Notes under the pieces: model-generated
Database searches by the model: none
What the model saw: the letters and a program-made list of their open reading frames with translations, nothing else
Told to the model about the DNA's origin: nothing
Assembly (NCBI GenBank): GCA_036398215.1
Contig: DASWHK010000234.1
Coordinates: forward strand, 1 to 21,300
Length of the DNA stretch: 21,300 nucleotides
Direction: 5' to 3'
Origin: DASWHK01 sp036398215
GTDB taxonomy: Bacteria; Acidobacteriota; UBA890
Translations under genes and position numbers: made by a program
Shown here: positions 7,265-14,973 of the stretch, in pieces
How positions within the stretch are numbered: position 1 is the stretch's first letter
Layout of the letters: each line of letters opens with the position of its first letter

Positions 7265-8031
7265 TCCGGTCGCTCCGCCGTCAGCTTGCCCTTGTCCAGA
7301 TAGAGGGTACGGCTGGCGCGCGCCGCCGCGTGCGGGTCGTGGGTCACCATGACGATCGTCTTGCCGTGGTCGCGGCTCAGCGCTTCCAGCAGGTCGAGGA
7401 CCCCGTCGCCCGCCTTGCGGTCGAGGTCGCCGGTGGGCTCGTCGCACAGCAGCACGGTGGGGTCGGTGGCGATGGCGCGGGCGATGCCGACCCGCTGCTG
7501 CTCGCCCCCGGAGAGCTGCCGCGGATAGTGCTTGGCGCGGTGTTCGAGCCCGACGATCTTGAGCGCCCTGGCGACCTGCTGGCGGCGCTCCTTTTTCGAC
7601 AGCGGCGTCAACAGCAGCGGCAGCTCGACGTTGCGGGTGGCGTTGAGCACCGGCAGCAAGTTGTAGAACTGGAACACGAACCCGACGTGGCGGGCGCGCC
7701 AGCTCGCCAGCTTGCGGCTGCCCATGTTGTCGATCCGCCGGCCGCCCACCTCCACGGTGCCGGCGTCGGGGCGGTCGAGGCCGCCGATCAGGTTCAAGAG
7801 CGTCGACTTGCCCGACCCCGACGGCCCCATCAAGCAGAGGAACTCGCCCGGCGGGATGTCGAGGTCGAGGCCCTCGAGCACGTGGATGGTCTCGGAGCCG
7901 CGGCGGAAGTGCTTGGTGACGCCGCGCGTCCGCACCAGGACATGGTCCGTGTCGCTCGCCGCCGCCTCCTGCCCGCGGGGAAGGACGGCTTCGGCGACGA
8001 CCTCCGTGTTGCCAGCGTTCGTCTCGCTCAT
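7261..8031 (-). CDS. ABC transporter ATP-binding protein, MacB/LolD family
   Basis: The product is 256 aa with all the hallmarks of a working ABC ATPase. Walker A is GPSGSGKST (69-77), the Q-loop is at Q121 (FQFYNLLPVLN), the signature LSGGEQQR at 173-180, Walker B LLCDEPTGDLD with catalytic E198, and the switch His H231 in VTHD. The Q-loop and DEPTGDLD are typical of the LolD/MacB/FtsE mechanotransmission branch. About 30 extra residues precede the usual start; they are kept because ATG at 8031 overlaps the membrane fusion protein stop (ATGA at 8028-8031). It would energise the two downstream permeases. Confidence 0.93.
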   Translation of the reverse strand: MSETNAGNTEVVAEAVLPRGQEAAASDTDHVLVRTRGVTKHFRRGSETIHVLEGLDLDIPPGEFLCLMGPSGSGKSTLLNLIGGLDRPDAGTVEVGGRRIDNMGSRKLASWRARHVGFVFQFYNLLPVLNATRNVELPLLLTPLSKKERRQQVARALKIVGLEHRAKHYPRQLSGGEQQRVGIARAIATDPTVLLCDEPTGDLDRKAGDGVLDLLEALSRDHGKTIVMVTHDPHAAARASRTLYLDKGKLTAERPE

Positions 8032-9263
8032 CGGGTTCGCTCGCTTACCAGATCGCCGTCGGCCAGCCCCGCCGGCCCCTCGACGACGACCCGTTCGCCG
8101 GCCGCGAGGCCGGAGGTGATGACGGCTTCGTTCTCGTTTTGGCTACCGATTGTGATCGGGCGCCGCTCGGCGATGTCGCCGGCCACCACGAAGACCACGT
8201 CGCGGCCGCCGTCGCGGCGCAGGGCCGCGGCGGGCACCACGACGCCGGATGGAGCGCCGCCGCCGGAATCGGCCGCCGCGGCCTCCGCCGGCAGGTCGCG
8301 GAAGGCCACCTTGACGCCCATGTCTGGCAGGATACGAGGATCGAGCTCGTCGAAGGCGATGCGCACCTTGACGGTGGCCCGCTGGCGATCGGCCGTCGGC
8401 ACGATGGCGATCACCGAGGCCGGAATCTGCCAGTCGGTGTAGGCGTCGAGGGTCGCCTCGACGCGCTGCCCGGGGCTGACCCGGTTGATGTAGCTCTCGT
8501 TGACGTCGACCTCGATCTCCAGCGACCCCATGTCGACGATCGTGCCGATGCCGGTGCGGGTAAAGCTGCCGCCCGCCGACATCGGCGAGATCATCTCGCC
8601 CGGCTGGGCGTTCTTGGAGACCACGACGCCGGCGAACGGCGCCCGGATCTCGCGGTCGGCGAGCTCCTGCCGCCACAGCGCCAGGCGGCTGGCGGCGACC
8701 TCGACCTGGTCCTGCTGCTGGACGATGCGCGCCGCCAGGGAGTCGTAGTTGGCCTGGACGCGGTCGAGCTCGGCGGCGGCGACGACGCCTCGTTCGGCGA
8801 GGGGACGGATGCGCCGTAGCTCCACCTCCGCCTCGTCGAGGCGCACGCGGGTCTCGGCCAGCGCGGTGCGGGCGGCGTGAAGCTCGCTCTCGGCGAGGCG
8901 CAAGTTGGCCGCCGTGTTGGAGGCGTCGAGGACGGCGAGAAGCTGGCCCTCCTCGACCTCCATGCCCTCTTCGATCAGCACGTCGACGACGCGGCCGGTC
9001 ACCTTGGAGGAGACCGTCGCCATCCGCCGCGCGGTGACGTAGCCGGAGGCATTCAGCACCGTGGTCGGCTGATCGAGGCGGGCCGCGCGGGCGATCGCAG
9101 TGCTGACCTCGATCGCCGCCGGGCCCCCCAGCAGCCACCAGGCGCCGAGGCTGCCGATCGCGGCGAGGACCACGAGCGCCAGCAGCGCGGTCAGCAGTGG
9201 GCTGCCGCCGCGCCGGGCGTCGCGGTCGATCTTCAGGCTGGCGAGATCCTCGGCCTCGGGCAT
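8028..9263 (-). CDS. Periplasmic membrane fusion protein (HlyD/MacA-like efflux adaptor)
   Basis: The product is 411 aa. A cytoplasmic N-terminus is followed by one membrane anchor (about residues 22-44, LLTALLALVVLAAIG). Next come a lipoyl-like half motif (VTGRVVDVLIEEGMEVEEGQ), an alpha-helical hairpin rich in Ala/Glu/Arg heptads (about 125-205), the second lipoyl half (IRAPFAGVVVSKNAQPGEM), a beta-barrel domain, and a membrane-proximal C-terminus. This is the usual order for RND/MacA-type adaptors that link an inner-membrane ABC pump to an outer-membrane channel; no TolC-like gene is in the window. The ATG at 9263 is chosen because TAGAAT lies 7 nt upstream and no Shine-Dalgarno is seen; the frame is open to 9314 by a TTG but without support. 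It heads the operon. Confidence 0.9.
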   Translation of the reverse strand: MPEAEDLASLKIDRDARRGGSPLLTALLALVVLAAIGSLGAWWLLGGPAAIEVSTAIARAARLDQPTTVLNASGYVTARRMATVSSKVTGRVVDVLIEEGMEVEEGQLLAVLDASNTAANLRLAESELHAARTALAETRVRLDEAEVELRRIRPLAERGVVAAAELDRVQANYDSLAARIVQQQDQVEVAASRLALWRQELADREIRAPFAGVVVSKNAQPGEMISPMSAGGSFTRTGIGTIVDMGSLEIEVDVNESYINRVSPGQRVEATLDAYTDWQIPASVIAIVPTADRQRATVKVRIAFDELDPRILPDMGVKVAFRDLPAEAAAADSGGGAPSGVVVPAAALRRDGGRDVVFVVAGDIAERRPITIGSQNENEAVITSGLAAGERVVVEGPAGLADGDLVSERTR

Positions 9264-9270
9264 GGCCGAA

Positions 9271-9276
9271 ATTCTA
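9271..9276 (-). promoter_or_regulatory. Probable -10 element of the export operon, leaderless spacing
   Basis: On the minus strand TAGAAT (5 of 6 matches to TATAAT) ends 7 nt before the ATG at 9263. The transcript would begin at or next to the start codon. No good -35 hexamer and no Shine-Dalgarno are visible. Confidence 0.45.
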
Positions 9277-9433
9277 TCGAGTCCCCGGTGCCGTCGCCGC
9301 CGCCGTGCGGTCAACGGCCGCTCCGCGGGTCAGGCGGTCACGAGGTGTCGCCAGCGGCGGGCGCGATTTCCCCTGTCGGCCCCGCATCGGCGGGCCTTCC
9401 CGCCCCGCATGGCGAGGCAATCAGCGACGGCCG
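9277..9433. other. Gap between the PilZ-receiver gene and the export operon
   Basis: About 160 nt lie between two minus-strand genes. I see no convincing gene. A GC-rich hairpin at 9378-9396 (GGCCCCGC against GCGGGCC, one bulged base) could attenuate transcription leaving the PilZ-receiver gene, but no T-tract follows on the minus strand. Confidence 0.3.
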
Positions 9434-10168
9434 CTAGCTGTCGACCCGAAGGCGGATGCTCCAGTCGAGCTGCTTGAGATCGAGCGGCTTGGCGAGGTGA
9501 TCGGCCGCCCCCAGCCGCAGGCACTCGCGGGCGTCGTCGTCGCTGGCGTAGCCGGAGATCGTGCAGATCACGGCGACGGGGATCTCGTTCTCCTTGATCT
9601 GGCGCAGCACCTCATGGCCGTTGACCTTGGGCATGTAGAGGTCCATGACCAGAATATCGGGCGGCTGCTCGTGCAGCCTCGCGAGGGCCTCCTCGCCGTC
9701 GGCTGCGGTCTCGACCTCGAAGCCGCGACGGGTCAGGAAGCGGGACAGCAGGTTACGGATCGAGGCCTCGTCGTCGACGACGAGGGCGCGGACCTTGCCG
9801 GCGCCGGCGCGCAGCTGGGCGCCGGCCTCGGCGAGGCGCAGGAACTCGAGTGGCGTGTCGAACTCGATGCCGACGACGAAGCCGTCCTGGCGTCGGTCGA
9901 GGCGTCGGATGACGCCCCAGGCGAGCTCGGGCTTCAGACGCCCGCGGCTGTTGTAGAAGCGGACGATGCACTCGGTACGGTCGGGGATCTCCTGGCCGAT
10001 CCAGGCGGCGACGCCGCCGCGGCTGACGTCGGTGCTCAACCCCGAGATCGAGGTCGTCAGGTGCTCGTCGAGCGGGGTGCCGTTGGGCACGACCTGCACC
10101 TGCAGGAGCACCGACATGGCCGTGCGCGGAAAGCCGCGGCGCTCACGTGCCTCGAATGGTTCGATCAT
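9434..10168 (-). CDS. PilZ domain-receiver domain fusion (c-di-GMP-binding response regulator)
   Basis: The product is 244 aa. The N-terminal PilZ domain (about residues 8-110) shows the c-di-GMP motifs: R11xxxR15 in RERRGFPR, and D47xS49xxG52 in DVSRGG, with GIEFD near its end. The C-terminal receiver domain (about 125-240) has the acidic pair D132/D133, the phosphorylatable D176 in VMDLYMP, and K227 in AKPLD; Ser205 (ISGY) fills the region of the switch Thr/Ser. Phosphorylation could thus modulate a c-di-GMP effector. ATG at 10168 is used because a PilZ domain normally begins here and AAGG lies about 9 nt upstream; the open frame continues to 10417 without family character. It is divergent from a hybrid kinase, a plausible partner. 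Confidence 0.87.
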   Translation of the reverse strand: MIEPFEARERRGFPRTAMSVLLQVQVVPNGTPLDEHLTTSISGLSTDVSRGGVAAWIGQEIPDRTECIVRFYNSRGRLKPELAWGVIRRLDRRQDGFVVGIEFDTPLEFLRLAEAGAQLRAGAGKVRALVVDDEASIRNLLSRFLTRRGFEVETAADGEEALARLHEQPPDILVMDLYMPKVNGHEVLRQIKENEIPVAVICTISGYASDDDARECLRLGAADHLAKPLDLKQLDWSIRLRVDS

Positions 10169-10395
10169 CGCTGCAAACCTTCGGCGTCCTGTCTCAGAGG
10201 CTCGTCCCCCGTCTCGCTGACCCTCGAACACGACTCTAACAGCGTGGTGCCGGCGTGTCGCGCCGAAAACCTCGACGCCCCGGAAATCGGGGGCGCGCCG
10301 CCGGCAGGTCGCCACCGACGCGGCGATGGGTTTCGGGTAACCTTCACCGGGGGACCTGATCACGAGCTGCGCCTGCTGGCCGGAAGAGGGCATTC
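10169..10395. promoter_or_regulatory. Divergent intergenic region between PilZ-receiver and hybrid kinase
   Basis: These 227 nt must contain promoters for both genes. Candidate -10 hexamers are TAACCT (10338-10343) on the plus strand and TTAGAG on the minus strand near 10240, but neither has a recognisable -35. No clear operator repeat is seen. The kinase start is preceded by GAGGG about 5 nt upstream. Confidence 0.35.
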
Positions 10396-12990
10396 TTGGC
10401 GTACACCCCGTACACACTCCCCCTGATCGTCGCGGCGGCCGTCGCCGCGGCCCTCGCCGGGTTCAGCCTCGGTCACCGCGACGTCCCGGGGCGGCGGACC
10501 TTCGCCTTGCTGATGATAGGGGTGGCGATCTGGGCGGCCGGCTACGCCCTCGAGATCAGCGCCGTCGACCCGCAGGCGAAGCTGTTCTGGGCAAAGTGCC
10601 AGTACTTCGGCATCGCCGCCGTTCCGCTGCTGTGGCTGCGCTTCGCGATCCGCTACGTGGGCGAATCGTCGTGGCTGGCGCCGGGCCGCTTCGCGCTGCT
10701 GGCCGTGCCGCCGGCGATCACGCTGGCGGCCGCCTGGATGAACGAGCGCCTCGGGTGGATCTGGGAGAGCATCAGTCTGGATACCAGCCTCGGCTTCGCG
10801 ATGCTCGATTTCGACTACGGGCCGGGCTTCTGGGCATACGCTGGCTACGCGTACCTGCTGGTGCTGATCGGCGTCCTGCTTTTATTCCGCGCCATCATCC
10901 GTCTGCCCCGCATCGGCACCCGGCAGGGGGCGGTGCTGCTGCTCGCGGCGCTGGCGCCGTGGGCGGGCAACGCCCTCTACCTCACCGGAACCAACCCGTT
11001 TCCCCGCCTCGACCTGACGCCTTTCGGCTTCACGATCACCGGCCTCGCCATCGCCTGGGGGATGGGCCGCTTCGGGTTCATGAGCACGATCCCGGTCGCC
11101 CACCGGGCGATGATCGAGGGGATCCAGGCGGGCGTCGTGGCGCTCGATGCCCACGACCACATCGTCGAGCTCAACCCGGCTGCCGAACGCATGTTTCGCC
11201 TGCGGTCCGACGATGTCGTCGGCAAGCCGGCGCCGCTCGTCTTCGCCCACCACCCGGAGGTCATCGGGTGGTTGACGATGCCGGGAGAGAGGAAAGAGCG
11301 CGGCATGCTCGAGCTCGACGGCGCGCCGCGGGAGTTCGACATCCGTAGCGTCATGCTCCGCGACCGCCACCGGCTGGCTGGCCGCTTGATCACCTTTCAT
11401 GACATCAGCGAGCTGGCCGCCGCCGAGCGCGAGGCGGAGCTGGCCAAGGAGCTGGCGGAGACGGCGAACCAGGCGAAGTCGCAGTTCCTCGCCAACGTCA
11501 GCCACGAGATCCGCACGCCGCTCAACGCCATCATCGGGATGACGGAGCTGACCCTCGAGGGCGAGCTGGCGGCGGAGCAGCGCGAGTACCTGCAGATCGT
11601 CAGGTCTTCGGCGGAATCGCTGCTGGCGACGATCAGCGACATCCTCGACTTCTCGAAGCTCGAGTTCCGCAAGCTCGAGCTGGACGCGATCGACTTCGAC
11701 CTCCACGAGGTCGTTGCAGAGACGATCAAGACGGTCGCCGTTGTCGCCGCCGGCAAGCCGATCGTGCTGCGCTCGACGATCGCCGCCGACGTTCCCCGGG
11801 CGCTGCGCGGCGATCCTCTGCGCGTCCGCCAGGTGCTCAGCAACCTGGTCTCCAACGCCATCAAGTTCACCCCCGAAGGTGAGGTCGGCGTCGAGATCCG
11901 CCTCGCCGGCGGCAACGAGCAGCCGGGTGGCGATCGCGTGCGGCTGGACATCGTCGTCACCGACACCGGCATTGGGATCAGCCCCGAACAGCGCAGCCGG
12001 ATCTTCGAGTCGTTCGCGCAGGCCGACGCCTCCACGACACGGCTCTACGGCGGCACCGGCCTCGGCCTGTCGATCGCCACCCATCTGCTCGGGCTGATGG
12101 ACGGCAGTATCGACGTCGACAGCGAGATCGGCGCCGGCAGCACCTTCCACTGCACGATGGTGTTGGAGGCCGGCGCCGCCGACTCGGCGCCGGCGACCGC
12201 AGGAGGCCCACGGACCGGCGGCAACGCCGCGGCACCGGGCCGGGGCGACGACGGTCTGCCGCAGATGCGGGTGCTGGTGGCCGACGACAACCCCGTCAAC
12301 CAGCGGATGACCCGCTCGTTGCTCGAGTCCCGCGGGCACCGGGTCCAGGTTGTGGGCGACGGCAGAGAAGCGATCGCGGCGGTCGGCGCCGAAGACTTCG
12401 ACCTGGTCCTGATGGATGTCCAGATGCCGCACGTCGGCGGCATCGAGGCGACGCGGGCGATCCGCGAGGCGGAGTCCTTCACCGGGCGGCACCTGCCGAT
12501 CATCGCGCTCAGCGCCCAGGCGATGGCGGAGGACGGCGAGCGGTTTCTCGAGGCGGGGATGGACGCCTATCTGCCGAAACCGCTCGATGCGGCGGGGTTG
12601 TTTCGCTTGATGGCCGACCTGCTGGCAAAGAGCGCGGCGCCCGCTGCCATCGAGCGGGGAGCGGTGCTCGCCCGGATCGGCGGCGACGAGGAGCTGCTGC
12701 GGGAGATCATCGATCTGTATCTGGAGGACGCCCCGTCGGTGATGGCAACGATCGCCGGCGCCCTGGCGGCTGGCGATTGCGAGGGCGTTTGGAAGGGCGC
12801 CCACCGGCTGAAGGGCGCTGTCGGCAGCCTCTCGGCGACGGCTGCCTTCACCGCCGCCCAACGGTTGGAGGCCGCCGGCAAGGACGGCGACCTCGCCGCC
12901 CTGGCGCCGGCCTTCGCCGCCCTCGAGCACGAGGTCGCCCGCCTCCAGGACGCCCTCCTTGCCATGCGCGACGAGGCGGCGCCCGATTGA
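10396..12990 (+). CDS. Hybrid sensor histidine kinase with 7TM sensor, PAS, kinase, receiver and HPt domains
   Basis: The product is 864 aa. Seven hydrophobic helices (about residues 5-225) match the N-terminal 7TM region of histidine kinases. A PAS-like domain (about 232-345; GIQAGVVALDAHDHIVELNP) follows. HisKA contains H370 in NVSHEIRTPLNAIIGM. The ATPase domain has the N-box NLVSNAIKFTP (N487), DTGIGIS and GGTGLGLSIA. A receiver begins at about 624 (VLVADDNPVN) with phospho-acceptor D674 in LMDVQMP. The HPt domain near the end carries H803 in AHRLKGAVGSL. This allows an intramolecular His-Asp-His relay that can hand phosphate to a separate receiver, possibly the divergent PilZ-receiver protein. 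The start is TTG at 10396 with GAGGG about 5 nt upstream; no ATG is suitably placed. The signal sensed is unknown. Confidence 0.92.
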   Translation: MAYTPYTLPLIVAAAVAAALAGFSLGHRDVPGRRTFALLMIGVAIWAAGYALEISAVDPQAKLFWAKCQYFGIAAVPLLWLRFAIRYVGESSWLAPGRFALLAVPPAITLAAAWMNERLGWIWESISLDTSLGFAMLDFDYGPGFWAYAGYAYLLVLIGVLLLFRAIIRLPRIGTRQGAVLLLAALAPWAGNALYLTGTNPFPRLDLTPFGFTITGLAIAWGMGRFGFMSTIPVAHRAMIEGIQAGVVALDAHDHIVELNPAAERMFRLRSDDVVGKPAPLVFAHHPEVIGWLTMPGERKERGMLELDGAPREFDIRSVMLRDRHRLAGRLITFHDISELAAAEREAELAKELAETANQAKSQFLANVSHEIRTPLNAIIGMTELTLEGELAAEQREYLQIVRSSAESLLATISDILDFSKLEFRKLELDAIDFDLHEVVAETIKTVAVVAAGKPIVLRSTIAADVPRALRGDPLRVRQVLSNLVSNAIKFTPEGEVGVEIRLAGGNEQPGGDRVRLDIVVTDTGIGISPEQRSRIFESFAQADASTTRLYGGTGLGLSIATHLLGLMDGSIDVDSEIGAGSTFHCTMVLEAGAADSAPATAGGPRTGGNAAAPGRGDDGLPQMRVLVADDNPVNQRMTRSLLESRGHRVQVVGDGREAIAAVGAEDFDLVLMDVQMPHVGGIEATRAIREAESFTGRHLPIIALSAQAMAEDGERFLEAGMDAYLPKPLDAAGLFRLMADLLAKSAAPAAIERGAVLARIGGDEELLREIIDLYLEDAPSVMATIAGALAAGDCEGVWKGAHRLKGAVGSLSATAAFTAAQRLEAAGKDGDLAALAPAFAALEHEVARLQDALLAMRDEAAPD

Positions 12991-13022
12991 CGAGAGGCGA
13001 GCTGCCGGGGCCGCTCTCGTCA
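12988..13022. terminator. Bidirectional hairpin containing both convergent stop codons
   Basis: TGACGAGAG (12988-12996) and CTCTCGTCA (13014-13022) form a perfect 9-bp inverted repeat with a 17-nt GC-rich loop. The left arm starts with the TGA of the hybrid kinase, and the right arm ends with the TGA, read on the minus strand, of the MerR-TPR gene. The placement suggests a shared transcript-end structure; T-tracts are lacking on both sides. Confidence 0.5.
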
Positions 13023-13874
13023 GGTCTTGTCGGCAACCTGCTTGTAGGCCTTGAGGTGGCGGACGGCGAGGTCACGCTTGTCGAGCCGCTCGTACAGGCC
13101 GGCCAGGTTGTAGTGGGCATCGGCGTACGAGGGATCGGCGGCGACGACCTTGAGGTAGGCCTGGATGGCCTCGGCGAAACGCCCCTGGTCCTCGAGGACG
13201 ACGCCGAGGTTGAAGCCCGCCGTCGGATCCTCCCCGGTGCCGGCGAGCGCCGCCCGGTAGTGGCGCTCGGCGGCCTCGAAGTCGCCCCCCTCGTGGAGCA
13301 GCCGGCCGAGGTTGAGGTGGGCGTCGGCGCGGCCCGGATCGAGCTCGAGCGCCTGGCGATAGGCGTCGATGGCCTCCTCGGGGGCGGTGAGCTCGAGCTC
13401 GCCGGCGAGCTCGTACCAGTCGTCGGCGGCGAGATCGTCGGCGTTGTCGCGGGCCGCCGCGGCGGCCCGGCGGGCGAAAGGAGCGGCGCTCTCGGCGAGG
13501 CTGGAGACGCCGAAGTTGATGAGCGTCTGGCCCGACTCCGGGTTCCAGACCTCGTCGCCGGCCTGCACCAGTACCTCGCGGCCGTTGGCGAAGATGTGCA
13601 CCGCGGTCAGCGGCCGGCCTCGCGGTAGCTGGGCGCGAATCTTCTCGAGCGCCGCGCGCACCCGGCGCACCGGGATGTCGGCGTCGATGAGGCCCTTGGC
13701 GGTGCGCAGCAGCACCAGGTCCTCGAAGGAGAACAGCAGCTCGCTGCCGCGGCCGCGGCGGGGCGCGATCAGCCCGTCGTCGACGAAGCCCTTGATCTGG
13801 GCAGGGCTCAGGCCGAGGATGGCGCTGACGTCACGCCGCGTGTAACCGGTCTTGGCGGCTCGGGGTGTGGCGAT
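13020..13874 (-). CDS. MerR-type HTH protein with C-terminal TPR repeats, Ku-linked, non-canonical start
   Basis: The product is about 284 aa if read from ATC at 13874. The N-terminal third is a MerR-like winged helix (TGYTRRDVSAILGLSPAQIK, then ELLFSFEDLVLLRTAKGL and VRRVRAALEKI). A short beta-rich link (HIFANGREVLVQAGDEVWNP) follows, then about four tetratricopeptide repeats (from about residue 155; EAIDAYRQALELDPGRADAH, FAEAIQAYLKVVAADPSYAD and neighbours). It could bind DNA and a protein partner. No ATG, GTG or TTG occurs in frame before the HTH; the first GTG lies inside it. ATC at 13874 would read ATC GCC ACA CCC directly at the Ku stop, where ATG would give a classic TAATG overlap; ATA at 13877 and a -1 shift from Ku are alternatives. 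The domains are clear; the exact start is not. Confidence 0.78.
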   Translation of the reverse strand: MATPRAAKTGYTRRDVSAILGLSPAQIKGFVDDGLIAPRRGRGSELLFSFEDLVLLRTAKGLIDADIPVRRVRAALEKIRAQLPRGRPLTAVHIFANGREVLVQAGDEVWNPESGQTLINFGVSSLAESAAPFARRAAAAARDNADDLAADDWYELAGELELTAPEEAIDAYRQALELDPGRADAHLNLGRLLHEGGDFEAAERHYRAALAGTGEDPTAGFNLGVVLEDQGRFAEAIQAYLKVVAADPSYADAHYNLAGLYERLDKRDLAVRHLKAYKQVADKT

Positions 13875-14821
13875 TATCGTGCTGTCTTCTTTCGCGTCTT
13901 GCCGGCGGTGGCGCGCGCCTTCTTCGCGGCCTTCTGCTGGGGCGCCCGCTTCGGCGGCTTGCGGGTCGCCTTGGCCTTGGCTGTCTTCGCCTTGCCGGTC
14001 CTCTTGCGGGTGGCGACTTTCTTGGAGGCGCCGGTCCTGTCGGCGGCGGAATCGCCCCCGTCGCCGAGGCTGGCCTTGAGCGCCTCCATCAGGTCGATGA
14101 TCTGCGCCTTCGGCGCTTCCGGCGCCGCCAGCGTCATCTCCTGCCCCTGAATCTTCTGCTCGATGGCCGCCATGATCTCGTCCTTGACCTTGTCGGCGTA
14201 CTTCTCTGGCTTGAACGTGTCGGTGGCGATCTGATCGACGAGCTTGACCGCCAGCTCCATCTCGGCCTTGTCGACCTTGGCGTCGCCCAGCGGCACCTCG
14301 GAGAACGAGCGGATCTCGTTGTCGTAGTGCAGCTGCTGAAGGATAAGCCCCTGCTTGAACGGTCGCACAAGCACGAGGTAATCCTTGCCGCGCGCCGCGT
14401 ACTTGGCGAGCGCCGCGCGTCCGGTCTCCTTCATCGCCTCGGCGAGCAGCCGGTAGGGCTTCTCGCCGCCCTGGTCGGGGCCGAGGTAGTAGGCCTTCTC
14501 GAAGTAGATCGGGTCCACCTGCTCGAGCGGCACGAACTCGGTGATCTCGATGGCCTGGGTGGCGCGCATCTCCATCGCCTTGAGCTCCTCGGCGGTGAAC
14601 AGCACGTACTGGTCCTTGGCGAACTCGTAGCCCTTGACCAGCTCGTCGCGGCCGACGAGCTCGTCGTCGGTCGGGCAGTAGTACTGGTACTTGACGCGGG
14701 TGCCGCACTTCTCGTGGATGAAGTTGAAGGAGATCGACGAGCTGCTCTCGTTGGTCGAGTAGAGCTTCACGGGGATCGCGACGAGCCCGAAAGCAACCGT
14801 CCCCGAGGCCATGGGTCGCAT
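13874..14821 (-). CDS. ku: Ku DNA end-binding protein of bacterial NHEJ
   Basis: The product is 315 aa. It begins MRPMASGTVAFGLVAIPVKL, the standard bacterial Ku start. It continues through the Ku core (about residues 1-255) with FIHEKCGTRVKYQYYCP, KGYEFAKDQYVLF, LEQVDPIYFEKAYYLGPD and VRPFKQGLILQQLHY. The last 60 or so residues are Lys/Arg/Ala-rich (KKVATRKRTGKAKTAKAKAT and on), as in the basic tails of Pseudomonas and mycobacterial Ku that bind DNA. Ku dimers encircle broken ends and recruit LigD, encoded divergently next door. ATG at 14821 is chosen for this conserved start; a TTG at 14851 extends it without family support, and ATG at 14812 lacks a ribosome site. Its TAA overlaps the downstream MerR-TPR reading frame. 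Confidence 0.95.
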   Translation of the reverse strand: MRPMASGTVAFGLVAIPVKLYSTNESSSSISFNFIHEKCGTRVKYQYYCPTDDELVGRDELVKGYEFAKDQYVLFTAEELKAMEMRATQAIEITEFVPLEQVDPIYFEKAYYLGPDQGGEKPYRLLAEAMKETGRAALAKYAARGKDYLVLVRPFKQGLILQQLHYDNEIRSFSEVPLGDAKVDKAEMELAVKLVDQIATDTFKPEKYADKVKDEIMAAIEQKIQGQEMTLAAPEAPKAQIIDLMEALKASLGDGGDSAADRTGASKKVATRKRTGKAKTAKAKATRKPPKRAPQQKAAKKARATAGKTRKKTAR

Positions 14822-14973
14822 GAGGTTCCATCCCTGGAAAACGCGGCGCAAGCGGCCGCGATTGGGGGCTGCCGGGCAGCACTGGGCGGCGCTCGCGGTG
14901 CCGGCCCCGGGGCTGCAGGCGTTGCCGGGCTCAGTCGCCCGACACGGGTGCGAAGTATAGCATTGGCCCTCTG
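14822..14973. promoter_or_regulatory. Divergent promoter region between ku and ligD
   Basis: These 152 nt separate the divergent genes. On the plus strand TATAGC (14956-14961) or the overlapping TAGCAT (14958-14963) lies 10-12 nt before the ligD ATG, and there is no Shine-Dalgarno, so ligD mRNA may be leaderless. I see no clear promoter for ku and no operator-like repeat. Confidence 0.35.

Noticed and set aside
5275..7303. Long plus-strand frames across the export operon
   Set aside because: They run antisense to permease and ATPase genes that have full motifs and linked starts and stops.
9378..9396. Hairpin considered as terminator of the PilZ-receiver gene
   Set aside because: The stem has a bulge and there is no T-tract on the minus strand; in DNA this GC-rich such stems arise easily.
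10882..12930. 682-codon open frame antisense to the hybrid kinase
   Set aside because: Shadow of a gene with intact kinase, receiver and HPt motifs; no recognisable domain on the minus strand.
13877..14882. Upstream part of the 620-codon frame containing MerR-TPR
   Set aside because: It lies inside ku in the -1 frame and is Arg/Gly-rich without domains; only the part downstream of the Ku stop looks real, unless a frameshift fusion exists.
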